The notes beneath the pieces were generated by a model. That model saw only the letters and a list, made by a program, of their open reading frames with translations, had not been told where the DNA came from and did not search any database. Both the position numbers and the translations under genes were made by a program. From assembly GCA_040779335.1 (NCBI GenBank), contig JBFONV010000003.1:310001-374000 (forward strand): a DNA stretch of 64,000 nt, in the 5' to 3' direction. Numbering within the stretch: position 1 is the first letter of the stretch; each line of letters opens with the position of its first letter. Shown here in pieces: positions 1 through 9,387 of the stretch. The stretch comes from JBFONV01 sp040779335 (lineage in GTDB: Bacteria; Pseudomonadota; Gammaproteobacteria; Enterobacterales; Alteromonadaceae).

Positions 1-480
1 TACATCTAAACGGGTAAGTTCTCTTAATGCTAAGGTACCGCCCATATCTGGGATCAGCCCCCAACGTCCTTCGAGTATTGATAATGACGCGTTTGGACAG
101 GCAATACGAATATCAGCCCCTAAGGCTATTTGTAAGCCTCCGCCCCAACAACGTCCATGAATTGCGGCGATTACCGGCGCAGGAATTGTTTGCCATGCGG
201 TTGAAACTCGTTGTGCTAAATTAGAATGCCAAGGTAAGAATTTAAATAATAATTTTATTGGACTTGTTTTCGAGGTCATAATCGACTTTACATCCAATCC
301 GCTGCAAAAATCGGGACCATCGCCAGAAATAATAATGGCACGCACATCACGGTTACGCTTTAAGTCCTTAATCGTTTTATCAATGGCATAAAACATTTTC
401 ATATCAAGCGCATTGTGTTTTTCTGCTCTGGATAATTTGACGTGGGCAATTTGATCAACAATTTTACAATGGATACGCAT
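1..480 (-). CDS. Enoyl-CoA hydratase/isomerase family protein (crotonase fold), 3' end outside window
   Basis: Reading leftward from ATG at 480, 160 codons stay open to the window edge, so the C-terminus is missing. The protein starts MRIHCKIVDQ and shows the crotonase signature: SRAEKHNALD near residue 18, SGDGPDFCSGLDV near residue 52 (oxyanion-hole region), and IAAIHGRCWGGGLQIALGAD near residue 105, followed by a conserved acidic region (LEGRWGLIPDMGG). The family acts on acyl-CoA thioesters as hydratases, isomerases or hydrolases, usually in cytoplasmic fatty-acid degradation. The exact substrate cannot be told from this part. A FadR-like operator 33 bp upstream of the start supports a role in fatty-acid catabolism. 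Confidence 0.85.
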   Translation of the reverse strand, partial: MRIHCKIVDQIAHVKLSRAEKHNALDMKMFYAIDKTIKDLKRNRDVRAIIISGDGPDFCSGLDVKSIMTSKTSPIKLLFKFLPWHSNLAQRVSTAWQTIPAPVIAAIHGRCWGGGLQIALGADIRIACPNASLSILEGRWGLIPDMGGTLALRELTRLDV

Positions 481-512
481 ATTAGTTTTTATCGCTTATT
501 GCTTATTAAAAA

Positions 513-529
513 TTCAGGTACGACCAGTT
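513..529 (-). promoter_or_regulatory. Putative FadR operator upstream of the crotonase gene
   Basis: The 17-mer reads AACTGGTCGTACCTGAA on the minus strand (TTCAGGTACGACCAGTT on plus). It matches the gammaproteobacterial FadR consensus AACTGGTCNGACCNGTT, and its core GGTACGACCAG is shared with the E. coli fadB operator as I remember it. It lies 33 bp upstream of the crotonase start codon. A second palindrome, AGTTAAACGTTAACT, overlaps its right end at 526-540. Function is inferred from sequence and position only. Confidence 0.6.
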
Positions 530-671
530 AAACGTTAACTAAAGTTATCGCACATGTCTATTAAAAGCTACGTTTAACGATATTCAAAATAAGTAAATTT
601 ATTTTATAGACTTGAAATCATGCTTGCTTTCAAGCAAATTGATGTTATCCAATCAATAATAAGAATTTTTA

Positions 672-1724
672 ATGAACAAACTCGCTTTTCGCCGCTCATT
701 AACGGCTTTGTCCCTGATGTCTATTTCATCTTTATTTGCGGCATCTGTGTTCGCTGAAGAGGCGCCTTTTGCTATCGCCATTCATGGCGGCGCAGGTACC
801 ATTAGTAAAGCCAGTATGAGCGAAGAAAAACGTGCGGCTTATGAAAGTAAACTTGAGCAAGCCGTTAAAGCCGGATATCAGTTATTAGCCAGCGGAGAAT
901 CAAGTCAGCAAGCGGTGATCGCGGCAATTCAAGTGCTAGAAGACTCGCCGTTATTTAACGCTGGTAAAGGAGCGGTTTATACCTATGATGAAAAGCACGA
1001 ACTCGACGCTTCTATTATGAATGGCAAAACCCTCAACGCAGGTGCAGTTGCCGGCGTAACAACCGTTAAAAGCCCGATTGCATTGGCGGAAAAAGTCATG
1101 GAAAAATCAGTCCATGTGATGTTAAGTGGTCAAGGCGCTGAGCAGTTTGCCCGACAACAACAAATGGACATGGTGGATAATAGTTATTTTGATACTGAGC
1201 ACCGCCTTAAAGCGTTAAAAAAAGCCAAGCAAAAATTACAAGAACAAGAACGCGAATTAAAAAATTTTCAAGCGGCACATCATGCATTAGATGCTGAATA
1301 TAAATACGGCACCGTTGGCGCCGTTGCGTTAGATAAACACGGTAATTTAACCGCAGGAACCTCTACCGGCGGTATGACCGCTAAACGGTATGGACGGGTA
1401 GGCGATGCGCCCATCATTGGCGCGGGGACTTATGCAAATAATGAGAGTTGCGCTGTTTCAGCAACCGGACATGGGGAATATTTTATTCGCTATCATGTTG
1501 CAGCAGATATTTGTGCGCGGATGCAATATCAGAATATTAGTTTGGCAAAGGCAGCAGATACCGTCATCAACGATGTGCTGGTAAAAGCAGGGGGCTCAGG
1601 TGGCATTATTGCGATTGACCGTCAAGGCAATATTACCATGCCCTTTAATAGCTCTGGCATGTATCGCGCGAGTATGTCGTCACTGGCTCCTGCATTTGTT
1701 GGAATTTTTAAGGATGATAAGTAA
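672..1724 (+). CDS. Exported isoaspartyl peptidase / L-asparaginase (plant-type, Ntn hydrolase)
   Basis: This 350-residue protein has a Sec signal peptide (residues 1-28, ending SVFAEE) and a mature core beginning FAIAIHGGAGTI, the hallmark of family T2 isoaspartyl peptidases/asparaginases. The autocleavage site is GTVGAVALD, with the nucleophile Thr at residue 214. It is followed by the substrate loop TSTGGMTAKRYGRVGDAPIIG, shown here in two overlapping parts: TSTGGMTAKRY and GRVGDAPIIGAGTYA. The family self-cleaves into alpha and beta subunits and hydrolyses isoaspartyl dipeptides or asparagine. The signal peptide places it in the periplasm. The next gene starts directly after its stop codon, so the two are probably co-transcribed. 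Confidence 0.88.
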   Translation: MNKLAFRRSLTALSLMSISSLFAASVFAEEAPFAIAIHGGAGTISKASMSEEKRAAYESKLEQAVKAGYQLLASGESSQQAVIAAIQVLEDSPLFNAGKGAVYTYDEKHELDASIMNGKTLNAGAVAGVTTVKSPIALAEKVMEKSVHVMLSGQGAEQFARQQQMDMVDNSYFDTEHRLKALKKAKQKLQEQERELKNFQAAHHALDAEYKYGTVGAVALDKHGNLTAGTSTGGMTAKRYGRVGDAPIIGAGTYANNESCAVSATGHGEYFIRYHVAADICARMQYQNISLAKAADTVINDVLVKAGGSGGIIAIDRQGNITMPFNSSGMYRASMSSLAPAFVGIFKDDK

Positions 1725-2216
1725 GTGAGTAAGAATATGACGATGAAAGTGCTGGTGTTGACGTCTTTATTTGCGTCGTTGAGTGGTTGCTCTGATGATG
1801 TCGGAAAGGTGAGCCTAGGTTTATTTACCACTAAGGATGTAGTCGTGGTTGCGCGAGTTGATCCTAAAATTAGTGGCGTAACATGTCATATTAGTCATGT
1901 AGAAGCGGATCTGGATTTTTCTGATCCCTCTGACATGTCTATTGCCTGCCGTCAAACCGGCCCTATTACAGCAGCGGAAATGGCGAAAATCGATCAATCC
2001 AAAAATGGTGAAATTGTTTTTAAGGAATCTAAAAGTATTTTATTTAAAAGCCTAAAAGTCAGGCGGATTTATGATAAGGAACACAATAGTTTAATCTACC
2101 TGTCCTACTCAACCAAAGAAACCAGTGGCAGCCATCACCATTCGCTCTCTACCGTGCCATTATTTGGCACTCAGGCGTGGGATTGGGCACAGTTACAATT
2201 ATCAAGTAAAGGATAG
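1725..2216 (+). CDS. creA: CreA-family lipoprotein
   Basis: This 163-residue protein starts at GTG directly abutting the upstream TAA; ATG codons at 1737 and 1743 are alternatives. The N-terminus is a lipoprotein signal with the lipobox SLSGC (Cys22). The body matches the CreA family: V-T-C-H-I-S, SIACRQTGPI, GEIVFKESKSILFKSLKV and a Y-L-S-Y-S segment. The paired cysteines (VTC and SIAC) match those of E. coli CreA, which is periplasmic and of unknown biochemical role. E. coli CreA has an ordinary signal peptide, so the lipid anchor here is a difference. The family call is firm; function is unknown. Confidence 0.8.
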   Translation: MSKNMTMKVLVLTSLFASLSGCSDDVGKVSLGLFTTKDVVVVARVDPKISGVTCHISHVEADLDFSDPSDMSIACRQTGPITAAEMAKIDQSKNGEIVFKESKSILFKSLKVRRIYDKEHNSLIYLSYSTKETSGSHHHSLSTVPLFGTQAWDWAQLQLSSKG

Positions 2217-2224
2217 GGCATTTA

Positions 2225-3004
2225 ATGTTATCAGCACTTTTTAAAACCCGCCCGTTATTAGCGACAAATGAACAAGCGTGGATCTTAGATACGTTTGCCT
2301 GGGCGATTGAAAATTTTGATATTAACGTCTTTAAGGACGAGAGTCAGTTGGTTTTGCCGAATAACGAGTTTTATCCGGGTAAGGTTAGCAGTATCCATGA
2401 AATGGCGCTCGCCATTTTTAACAACACGGTTAAATATGCAGGAATGCAGGGCTGGCCCATTAAACTAGTGGCGCCGGAGGTCTATGAAAATAAGCCCATG
2501 GCCCAGTTAGCGTTACCACAGATATTTAGAGGAAAACACGGACAGATTACTGAGCAAAGTGAGCAGCAATTCATCTACATTACTTACAATCCTCAGCAAA
2601 TTAACCAACCGCAAGATATGATCGCGTCCTATGCTCATGCCTTAGCCACTATTCTTATTGTGCAGAGTGGGGAAATACCTCCTGGTGGACAAGAGAACTT
2701 GGCACAGGCGGCAGAAGTTGTCGCATGCTTTATGGGCTTTGGTGTGATGTTTGCTAACACCGCTTATCAATTTAAGGGGGGATGTGGTTCGTGTTTTAAT
2801 GCCAGTGCTAACCGACAAGCGGCGCTACCCGAAACTGAGAGCGTTTATATATTGGCATTATTTTCGGTGTTAAAAAACATACCGATAAAATCAGTGCGTT
2901 CGCATCTTAAATCGCACATGAGAAAGACCTTTACTCTGGCATACAAAGAACTGAATTCATCGCTAAAAACCGCGACGCAACCTGCGCTATTAGCGGTCAG
3001 GTAA
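2225..3004 (+). CDS. Conserved protein of unknown function (possible inactive zincin-like fold)
   Basis: This 259-residue protein has no signal peptide or membrane segment. It begins WILDTFAWAIENF near residue 18, then LPNNEFYPGKV near residue 44. A helical stretch SYAHALATILI lies near residue 138 and FMGFGVMFANTAYQFKGG near residue 168, followed by CGSCF. I recognise it only as a conserved gammaproteobacterial protein. The spacing of the helix and the GFGVMFAN segment resembles uncharacterised families that carry HExxH there. Here the motif reads H-A-L-A-T, so catalysis is doubtful. It follows the creA-like gene by 8 bp and may share its transcript. Confidence 0.6.
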   Translation: MLSALFKTRPLLATNEQAWILDTFAWAIENFDINVFKDESQLVLPNNEFYPGKVSSIHEMALAIFNNTVKYAGMQGWPIKLVAPEVYENKPMAQLALPQIFRGKHGQITEQSEQQFIYITYNPQQINQPQDMIASYAHALATILIVQSGEIPPGGQENLAQAAEVVACFMGFGVMFANTAYQFKGGCGSCFNASANRQAALPETESVYILALFSVLKNIPIKSVRSHLKSHMRKTFTLAYKELNSSLKTATQPALLAVR

Positions 3005-3053
3005 AAAAATGATTTAATTATTTATAAAGTCATGAATTATTTGTGGTTTAGGT

Positions 3054-3072
3054 CTACCATTACTAATGGTAG
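3054..3072. promoter_or_regulatory. Perfect 8-bp inverted repeat ahead of the CBS gene
   Basis: CTACCATT-act-AATGGTAG forms an 8-bp stem with a 3-base loop, 29 bp upstream of the CBS protein start. No T-tract follows on the plus strand, so it looks more like an operator or 5'-UTR hairpin than a terminator. Role unknown. Confidence 0.35.
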
Positions 3073-3100
3073 CGTAAGATTAAAATTTTAGGGAACACGC

Positions 3101-3520
3101 ATGGAATCATTACAAGTAAAAGAATATATGAACCATTATCCAGTCACTTTTACACCTGAAATGGTGGTAGAAGAGGCGTCTTTGCGGTTTTTAAAGACCA
3201 AGCAGATTGGTGGGCCTGTTATCGATGAAAATCATAAATTAGTCGGTTTTTTATCTGAAAACGATGTTTTGTCAAAAATGATCGGTTCTATTTATCACAA
3301 CGTACAGGTTGCTCAAGTTGAAGACTTAATGAGTAAAGAGGTCCTGACGGTTAAGCCTTATGATAGTGTCATCGAACTTGGTCAGACTATGTTATTGAAT
3401 AAGCCTAAGGTCTATCCTGTCGTTGACGATGATGGCAATTTACTGGGCACTATTTGTCGAAATGATGTCTTACGCGCCATTGACAAACATTTACGCTCCG
3501 GATTTCAAGCCGGTAATTAA
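3101..3520 (+). CDS. Tandem CBS-domain protein
   Basis: This 139-residue cytoplasmic protein is made of two CBS motifs. CBS1 runs from about residue 7 to 65 (VKEYMNHYPVTFTPEM; GGPVIDENHKLVGFLSENDV). CBS2 runs from about 75 to 132 (VEDLMSKEVLTVKPYDSV; YPVVDDDGNLLGTICRNDVL). CBS pairs bind adenosine nucleotides and act as energy sensors. No catalytic domain is attached. AGGGA precedes the ATG. Partner unknown. Confidence 0.88.
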   Translation: MESLQVKEYMNHYPVTFTPEMVVEEASLRFLKTKQIGGPVIDENHKLVGFLSENDVLSKMIGSIYHNVQVAQVEDLMSKEVLTVKPYDSVIELGQTMLLNKPKVYPVVDDDGNLLGTICRNDVLRAIDKHLRSGFQAGN

Positions 3521-3659
3521 ACGTTAATTATATATGCATTTAGGTCTTAATGAGCTAGGTGCATATTTTAGTTTTATCATTCCCTTAGCTACATTTCTAT
3601 ACTGCAAATAATCAATAAAATTGTTATTATGCTGTTTTGCATAACCGATTGAGTTTGTT

Positions 3660-6600
3660 TTGTCTTTAGAAGTTACTCCTGCCGATATCCCTAGCATCAA
3701 TTCATTATTTACCCTATTAACACAGGCGAAATTATCCGATCAACCTCGGCTAAAAAAACGGTTGTTGTCATTAAAGAAAATCAGCGATGCAGTTAAGAAA
3801 AATAGCAGACAACAACAAATTCATCAGGCGATACAAAAGTCTATAACCGACAAACAGCATAAACTGGCGTGTTTGCCTCAAGTGAGTTATCCACCAGACT
3901 TACCCGTTTCGCAAAATGTTGAACACATCACAAAGGTCATTAGTGAAAATCAAGTGGTTATCATTGCCGGGGAGACCGGATCAGGCAAAACGACTCAGAT
4001 CCCAAAAATTTGTTTGGCACTTGGCCGCGGTGTAGACGGCCTTATCGGGCATACTCAACCGAGAAGGATCGCCGCAAGAACGGTTGCCTCGCGTATAGCG
4101 GAAGAGCTTAATAGTGAGCTTGGTGGTTTAGTTGGTTATCGAGTCAGATTTAATGATCAGATCAGCGACGACACTTATATAAAATTAATGACGGATGGGA
4201 TTTTATTGGCGGAAATGCAACATGACCGATTGTTGCGCCAGTACGATACCTTAATCATCGATGAAGCCCACGAACGTAGCCTCAATATCGATTTTATTTT
4301 AGGGTATTTGAAGCAAATTTTACTTAAACGTCCCGACCTAAAGGTCATCATCACTTCAGCAACTATAGATCCACAGCGTTTTTCTAGCCATTTTAATAAC
4401 GCTCCGATTGTTGAGGTCTCTGGTCGCACTTATCCGGTAGAAATGCATTATCGACCACTCAATGAAAATAACGACGATATAGACGTAATTTCTGGTATTC
4501 AAGCCGCTGTAGACGAACTCAGTGCCATTAGTAATGGTGATATTCTGATCTTTTTAAACGGCGAACGCGAGATCAGAGACACTGCAACGGCCCTTGAAAA
4601 AGCTAATCTTAAGCATACTAATATCTTGCCTTTATATGCGCGCTTAACAGTACAAGAACAAAACCGAATATTTAAGCCTCATAATGGTCGCAACATTGTT
4701 TTGGCAACCAATGTCGCCGAAACCAGTTTAACCGTGCCCGGGATCAAATACGTGATCGATCCAGGTACCGCGCGTATTTCTCGTTATAGTTATCGAACCA
4801 AAGTACAACGACTACCTATCGAGCCTATTTCACAGGCAAGTGCCAACCAAAGAGCGGGGCGCTGTGGTCGGGTCTCAGCCGGTGTGTGTATTCGATTATA
4901 TTCTGAAGACGATTACTTAAGCCGCCCTGAGTTTACCGATCCTGAAATATTGCGTACTAATTTGGCGACCGTTATTTTACAAATGTTGTCGTTGGATTTA
5001 GGCAATATCAGCCAATTTCCGTTTGTGCAGCCGCCTGATAACCGCAATATTAATGACGGGGTTAAATTACTCGAAGAACTCGCCGCGATTAACGCTAACA
5101 ACCACGAGACTAAGTTGACCAAAGCGGGTCGTATGCTTGCTAAATTTCCTATAGATCCTCGCTTAGCGAAAATGATCTTAAGTGCAATCGAGTTGGGATG
5201 TATTGAGCAGGTATTTGTAATTGTTAGCGCGTTGAGTATTCAAGATCCTAGGGAACGCCCCCACGAAAAACAACAAGCGGCAGATGAAAAGCATAATCGA
5301 TTTAAGGATAAAGAGTCAGACTTTATTAGCCTGTTAAACTTGTGGCAATATATACAAACTCAACAGAAATCGCTGTCTAACAGCCAGTTTAGAAAACTGT
5401 GCCAGCGAGAATTTTTATCTTATATCCGAATTCGAGAATGGCAAGACATCGTTAGCCAACTTAAACAGGCGTTAAAAGAACAAAATACGCTAATGTCATC
5501 AATTGATATGGATACCGATAGCGGCGCAATCATAGTGCATCAGGCAATTTTATCGGGTTTATTAAGTCATTTGGGCCAACAAGATGAAAACAAAGAGTTT
5601 AAGGGCGCACGTGGCAGTAAGTTTTATGTATTTCCTGGCTCTGCATTAGCGAAAAAACCGCCCAAATGGCTGATGGCAGCAGAGCTTGTTGAAACCAGTC
5701 GCTTGTTTGCTCGTATGGTGGCAAAAATTGACCCGCTTTGGATTGAACCACTCGCCCAGCACCTGATTAAAAAAAGTTATAGCGAACCTCATTGGGAAAA
5801 AAAGCAGGGCGCGGTAATGGCATACGAGCAAGTTGCATTGTATGGCATGATCATCGTTGCTAAGCGTAAAGTTAACTTTAAGCAAATAGAGCCAGTAATT
5901 TGTCGAGAGATTTTTATTAGAGAAGCACTAGTTGAGGGTGATTGTACGCTGCAAGAAAACTTTTTTACCCACAATAAAAAGCTTGTCGCCAGTATTGAAG
6001 CACTTGAGCAAAAAGCTCGTCGCAAAGATTTTTTGATTGACGAACAACAACTTTATGACTTTTACGACCAAAAGCTCCCTGCGACATTAGTTTGTCAACG
6101 TAGTTTTTTAAGTTGGTGGAAAAAGACCAAGCAAAAACAAGCTGATTTGCTGAACTTTACCGAAGCTTTCTTGCTAAACGAAAGCTCTCAAGAGTTGTCG
6201 ACCTATGAGTATCCAGATGTTTGGCAACAAGATAACTTAACCTTACCGCTAACGTACCATTTTACGCCTGGAGATATTGATGATGGTATTAGTCTTAATA
6301 TTCCGGTTGGCATTTTAAACCAAGTGCAAAATGTTGGCTTTGACTGGCTAATTCCAGCATTGCGTTATGAATTGGTGATTGCTTTAATCAAAGGCTTGCC
6401 TAAAGCGTTACGTCGTAATTTTGTGCCGGCACCTAATTATGCCGAGGCGTGCCTGGCTAATATGTCAGAACAAGATGGCACTTTAGTGCAATCGCTAGAA
6501 AAAAATCTATTAAGAATGACTGGTGTTCGTTTACCTGAAGACGCCTGGCAAGAAATAAGTTTACCTGTGCATTTGACCATGAATTTTAAAGTGTTGGATG

Positions 6601-7565
6601 AAAAAAATAAGCTTGTTAAGCAAGGCCGAAATTTAGACGATTTAAAAGCTGAATTACAGGGTAAGGTCAAAGCGTCAATTCAAAAAGTCGCAGAGAAAGG
6701 TATTGAACGCGATAATCTTTCGCAGTGGGATTTTGAACAGTTACCTGTTGGCTACGAAAAGAAAGTGGCCAACATGACCATTAAAGCCTTTCCTGCATTG
6801 GTGGATAAGCAAAAATCAGTGGCTATTGAGTTATTCGAACAACAAGCCATGGCCGAACAAGCGATGCTTGCAGGTGTTAGTCGTTTGATTCTACTCAATA
6901 TTCCTTCTCCGATTAAATATTTACAGGAAAAGTTACCTAATAAAGCCAAATTGGGGCTTTATTTTAATCCATTTGGTTCTATCGCCGACTTACTTGAAGA
7001 CTGCATTTTAGCTGCGTGTCAGTATTTAGTTAAAACCTTTGATGGCATAGCGCGCAATAAAGAAGACTTTGAACGGTTAAAAGATCATGTCCGTGCAGAA
7101 ATTGCTGAAAGCGTATTAGAAGCTGCCATTAAAGTAGAACAAGCACTTGCCTTAAGCCATGACATTCGTAAAAAATTAAAGGGTAAGGTTGCGCTCAATG
7201 TTATTCAATCGCATGCCGACATTAAATCACAGTTAGATTCACTTATTTTTAAAGGTTTTGTTACAGCTTCGGGACTGCAACGCTTAGACGATATTAATCG
7301 TTATTTACAGGCAATAATGCGCCGATTGGAAAAACTTCCTATCGATCCAAATCAAGATCGGTTAAAAATGCTCGAAGTAGAAAAAGTGAGCCAAGCTTAT
7401 CAGACCGCGATTAACAAACAGCCCAAGGGAAAACTCGTTTGTGATGAATTATTGGAAACCCAATGGATGATAGAAGAACTTAAAGTGTCATTGTTCGCAC
7501 AAACGTTAAAGACCGCTTATCCTATTTCGGTGAAACGAGTATTAAATCATATCAAATCGTTTTAA
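3660..7565 (+). CDS. hrpA: ATP-dependent RNA helicase HrpA
   Basis: This 1301-residue DEAH-box helicase has essentially the length of E. coli HrpA (about 1300). Walker A is GETGSGKT at residues 104-111, the DEAH box is at 201-204, and SAT and QRAGRCGR (motifs III and VI) are present. Downstream follow the ratchet/OB region and the long C-terminal HrpA-specific domain. The family unwinds RNA and rescues collided ribosomes. The frame is closed by TAA at 3642 and has no early ATG, so a TTG start at 3660 is the likeliest, with a poor Shine-Dalgarno. It appears monocistronic. Confidence 0.93.
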   Translation: MSLEVTPADIPSINSLFTLLTQAKLSDQPRLKKRLLSLKKISDAVKKNSRQQQIHQAIQKSITDKQHKLACLPQVSYPPDLPVSQNVEHITKVISENQVVIIAGETGSGKTTQIPKICLALGRGVDGLIGHTQPRRIAARTVASRIAEELNSELGGLVGYRVRFNDQISDDTYIKLMTDGILLAEMQHDRLLRQYDTLIIDEAHERSLNIDFILGYLKQILLKRPDLKVIITSATIDPQRFSSHFNNAPIVEVSGRTYPVEMHYRPLNENNDDIDVISGIQAAVDELSAISNGDILIFLNGEREIRDTATALEKANLKHTNILPLYARLTVQEQNRIFKPHNGRNIVLATNVAETSLTVPGIKYVIDPGTARISRYSYRTKVQRLPIEPISQASANQRAGRCGRVSAGVCIRLYSEDDYLSRPEFTDPEILRTNLATVILQMLSLDLGNISQFPFVQPPDNRNINDGVKLLEELAAINANNHETKLTKAGRMLAKFPIDPRLAKMILSAIELGCIEQVFVIVSALSIQDPRERPHEKQQAADEKHNRFKDKESDFISLLNLWQYIQTQQKSLSNSQFRKLCQREFLSYIRIREWQDIVSQLKQALKEQNTLMSSIDMDTDSGAIIVHQAILSGLLSHLGQQDENKEFKGARGSKFYVFPGSALAKKPPKWLMAAELVETSRLFARMVAKIDPLWIEPLAQHLIKKSYSEPHWEKKQGAVMAYEQVALYGMIIVAKRKVNFKQIEPVICREIFIREALVEGDCTLQENFFTHNKKLVASIEALEQKARRKDFLIDEQQLYDFYDQKLPATLVCQRSFLSWWKKTKQKQADLLNFTEAFLLNESSQELSTYEYPDVWQQDNLTLPLTYHFTPGDIDDGISLNIPVGILNQVQNVGFDWLIPALRYELVIALIKGLPKALRRNFVPAPNYAEACLANMSEQDGTLVQSLEKNLLRMTGVRLPEDAWQEISLPVHLTMNFKVLDEKNKLVKQGRNLDDLKAELQGKVKASIQKVAEKGIERDNLSQWDFEQLPVGYEKKVANMTIKAFPALVDKQKSVAIELFEQQAMAEQAMLAGVSRLILLNIPSPIKYLQEKLPNKAKLGLYFNPFGSIADLLEDCILAACQYLVKTFDGIARNKEDFERLKDHVRAEIAESVLEAAIKVEQALALSHDIRKKLKGKVALNVIQSHADIKSQLDSLIFKGFVTASGLQRLDDINRYLQAIMRRLEKLPIDPNQDRLKMLEVEKVSQAYQTAINKQPKGKLVCDELLETQWMIEELKVSLFAQTLKTAYPISVKRVLNHIKSF

Positions 7566-7667
7566 CTGATATAAAGCAAAGGCAGTTATGTTGTAATTTG
7601 ACACGGTGAGCAGGTATTAGTATAAATGATCTCAGTCATGAGGCATCAACCGAGTAATGGAGCAGTA

Positions 7668-7967
7668 ATGGTTAATTTTGATGATAAACGTAATTTCTAT
7701 CGAATGATGTTAAATAGCGAAGTAGAGGTTACTATAATTGACGCAGAAGCTAATACTAAAGTCCTCGCGACGTGTCGTGACCTGAGCGCGACGGGAATTG
7801 CTATAGAAATGTCTCACCCTTTAGAGTTAAATACCAATGTTCGAATTAGCGTTAAGTCTGCTAATAATAGTGTTCAGGCACTTGATGTTTGCGGTAAAGT
7901 TATTCGTGTAAATGAAGAATCTTCAGATTGTTACCTGATTGGCGTTGCCATCGAAGAAATCGACTAA
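7668..7967 (+). CDS. PilZ-domain protein (predicted c-di-GMP receptor)
   Basis: This is a single PilZ domain of 99 residues. It carries the N-terminal arginine motif R-N-F-Y-R near residues 7-11 and the D-L-S-A-T-G motif near residue 37, corresponding to (D/N)xSxxG; both contact cyclic di-GMP. The start at 7668 is chosen because GGAG lies 5 bases upstream at 7659-7662 and the protein then begins MVNFDDKRNFYR as in relatives. An in-frame ATG at 7626 would add 14 residues but has no ribosome-binding site. Likely a cytoplasmic effector for motility or surface behaviour; the partner is unknown. Confidence 0.85.
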   Translation: MVNFDDKRNFYRMMLNSEVEVTIIDAEANTKVLATCRDLSATGIAIEMSHPLELNTNVRISVKSANNSVQALDVCGKVIRVNEESSDCYLIGVAIEEID

Positions 7968-8057
7968 GTCTATCTGAACATTTTTTATTAACAGTGGAAT
8001 AATAACAAGTTATTATCGTCGTACATTTTCTAAAAGGATTTAAGGTTAAAAATCGAT

Positions 8058-8693
8058 ATGGATATTACCCAAATTTTAGGTTTTACTTTGGTGGCCTTAT
8101 TGTTGGTGGTGTCACCAGGGCCCAACGGCTTACTTATAGCTAAAACGGTACCCACCCAAGGGAAAAAAGCGGGAATGGCCAATGTTATTGGCTTTTTGTG
8201 CGCTTTTTATTTGCATGGTGCGCTGTCTATTTTAGGCATTTCGGTTATTTTAATGAAATCTGCCGAAGCTTTTTTCATTGTTAAAATAATCGGTGCTATG
8301 TATCTGTCTTGGATCGGCATTAAGTCACTAATAAACGCGTTTAAAAATAACGCTGCTGAAGTTGCAACCAGTCATACAAAAACTAACAACTCATTAGTGC
8401 AATCATATTTGGAAGGTTTTTTAACCAACGCTTTAAATCCTAAGGTTTCAATGTTTTATCTCGCTGCTTTCCCTCAGTTTATTCCTGCTGGAGAAAATGC
8501 CGTTTTATATGGATTTATACTTGTTACTATCCATTCATTGATGAATATGGCGTGGTTTACGTCAATGGTATTACTGTTGGGGCGTTTGGCTAATATGACA
8601 AAAAACCATCATTTTCAGCGAGTGTTAAAAGGCGTTACTGGCGTGGTCTTTTTGGGGTTTGGCGCCAAATTATTATCCTTACAATCAAAATAA
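8058..8693 (+). CDS. LysE/RhtB-family exporter (copy 1)
   Basis: This 211-residue inner-membrane protein has six predicted hydrophobic segments and the LysE signature near its N-terminus (VVSPGPNGLLIAKT, about residues 17-30). A second family landmark is FLTNALNPKVSMFYLAAFPQ at about residues 119-138. The family exports amino acids or related metabolites using the proton gradient. Substrate cannot be predicted. It is one of three LysE-type genes in the window. Confidence 0.87.
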   Translation: MDITQILGFTLVALLLVVSPGPNGLLIAKTVPTQGKKAGMANVIGFLCAFYLHGALSILGISVILMKSAEAFFIVKIIGAMYLSWIGIKSLINAFKNNAAEVATSHTKTNNSLVQSYLEGFLTNALNPKVSMFYLAAFPQFIPAGENAVLYGFILVTIHSLMNMAWFTSMVLLLGRLANMTKNHHFQRVLKGVTGVVFLGFGAKLLSLQSK

Positions 8694-8735
8694 CTTATCG
8701 GATCCACGTCGTATCTTTTCATCATTAATTAAATA

Positions 8736-8760
8736 AGCCCATATAACAAATGGGCTGCTT
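8736..8760 (+). terminator. Weak terminator-like hairpin after the LysE gene
   Basis: AGCCCA...TGGGCT (8736-8741 / 8751-8756) forms a 6-bp stem followed by gcTTTT. It lies between the LysE gene and the HD-domain gene. The stem is short and the T-tract poor. Confidence 0.35.
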
Positions 8761-8793
8761 TTACGTGCACTATCCAACATTATCGGAGTCGTA

Positions 8794-9387
8794 GTGAATA
8801 AACTAGAACAACAATTAGCTTTTATCCAAGAGTTAGATCGACTCAAGGCTATTTATCGAAAAGCAAAGGTTAAAGCAGACCAGAATAGATATGAAAATAG
8901 CGCTGAACATAGCTGGCATATTACGCTAATGGCGCAGGTTTTACAGCCGTATGCTGCAGACACCGTCAATATTGGTCGAGTAGTCAGCATGTTGTTATTA
9001 CATGACATTGTAGAAATTGATGCCGGCGATACCTTTGCTTTTGCAGACCAAGCATTATTAGACGCTCAAGAGAGCAAAGAGCTAGAAGCCGCCAATCGAA
9101 TTTTTGGCCTGTTACCACAAAGCCAATATATCGCCTTTAAAACGCTATGGCTGGAATTCGAGGCAGCAACATCTGAAGACGCACGCTTTGCTAAAGCGAT
9201 GGACAGAATGTTACCTCTTGTTCAAAACATGCAAAATAACGGCGGAAGTTGGCAAGAGAACAACGTCAAAAGAAGCCAAGCGCTAGCGCGCAATTATTAC
9301 CTAAAGGATGCTGCACCAACGCTTTGGCAATATGCCTGTGAGCAAATAGATTTGGCAACGAAAAACGGCTGGTTGATTGATGAATAA
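8794..9387 (+). CDS. HD-domain hydrolase, YfbR-like (predicted 5'-deoxynucleotidase)
   Basis: This 197-residue protein starts at GTG, with GGAG five bases upstream. The HD-superfamily metal ligands are visible: ENSAEHSWH near residue 36, MLLLHDIVEIDAGD near residue 67, and FAKAMDRMLPL near residue 133. Length and motif spacing fit the HD_3 group that includes E. coli YfbR (199 residues), which dephosphorylates deoxynucleoside monophosphates. Substrate is inferred from the family. Its 3' end overlaps the esterase gene by 8 bp, suggesting translational coupling. Confidence 0.8.
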   Translation: MNKLEQQLAFIQELDRLKAIYRKAKVKADQNRYENSAEHSWHITLMAQVLQPYAADTVNIGRVVSMLLLHDIVEIDAGDTFAFADQALLDAQESKELEAANRIFGLLPQSQYIAFKTLWLEFEAATSEDARFAKAMDRMLPLVQNMQNNGGSWQENNVKRSQALARNYYLKDAAPTLWQYACEQIDLATKNGWLIDE

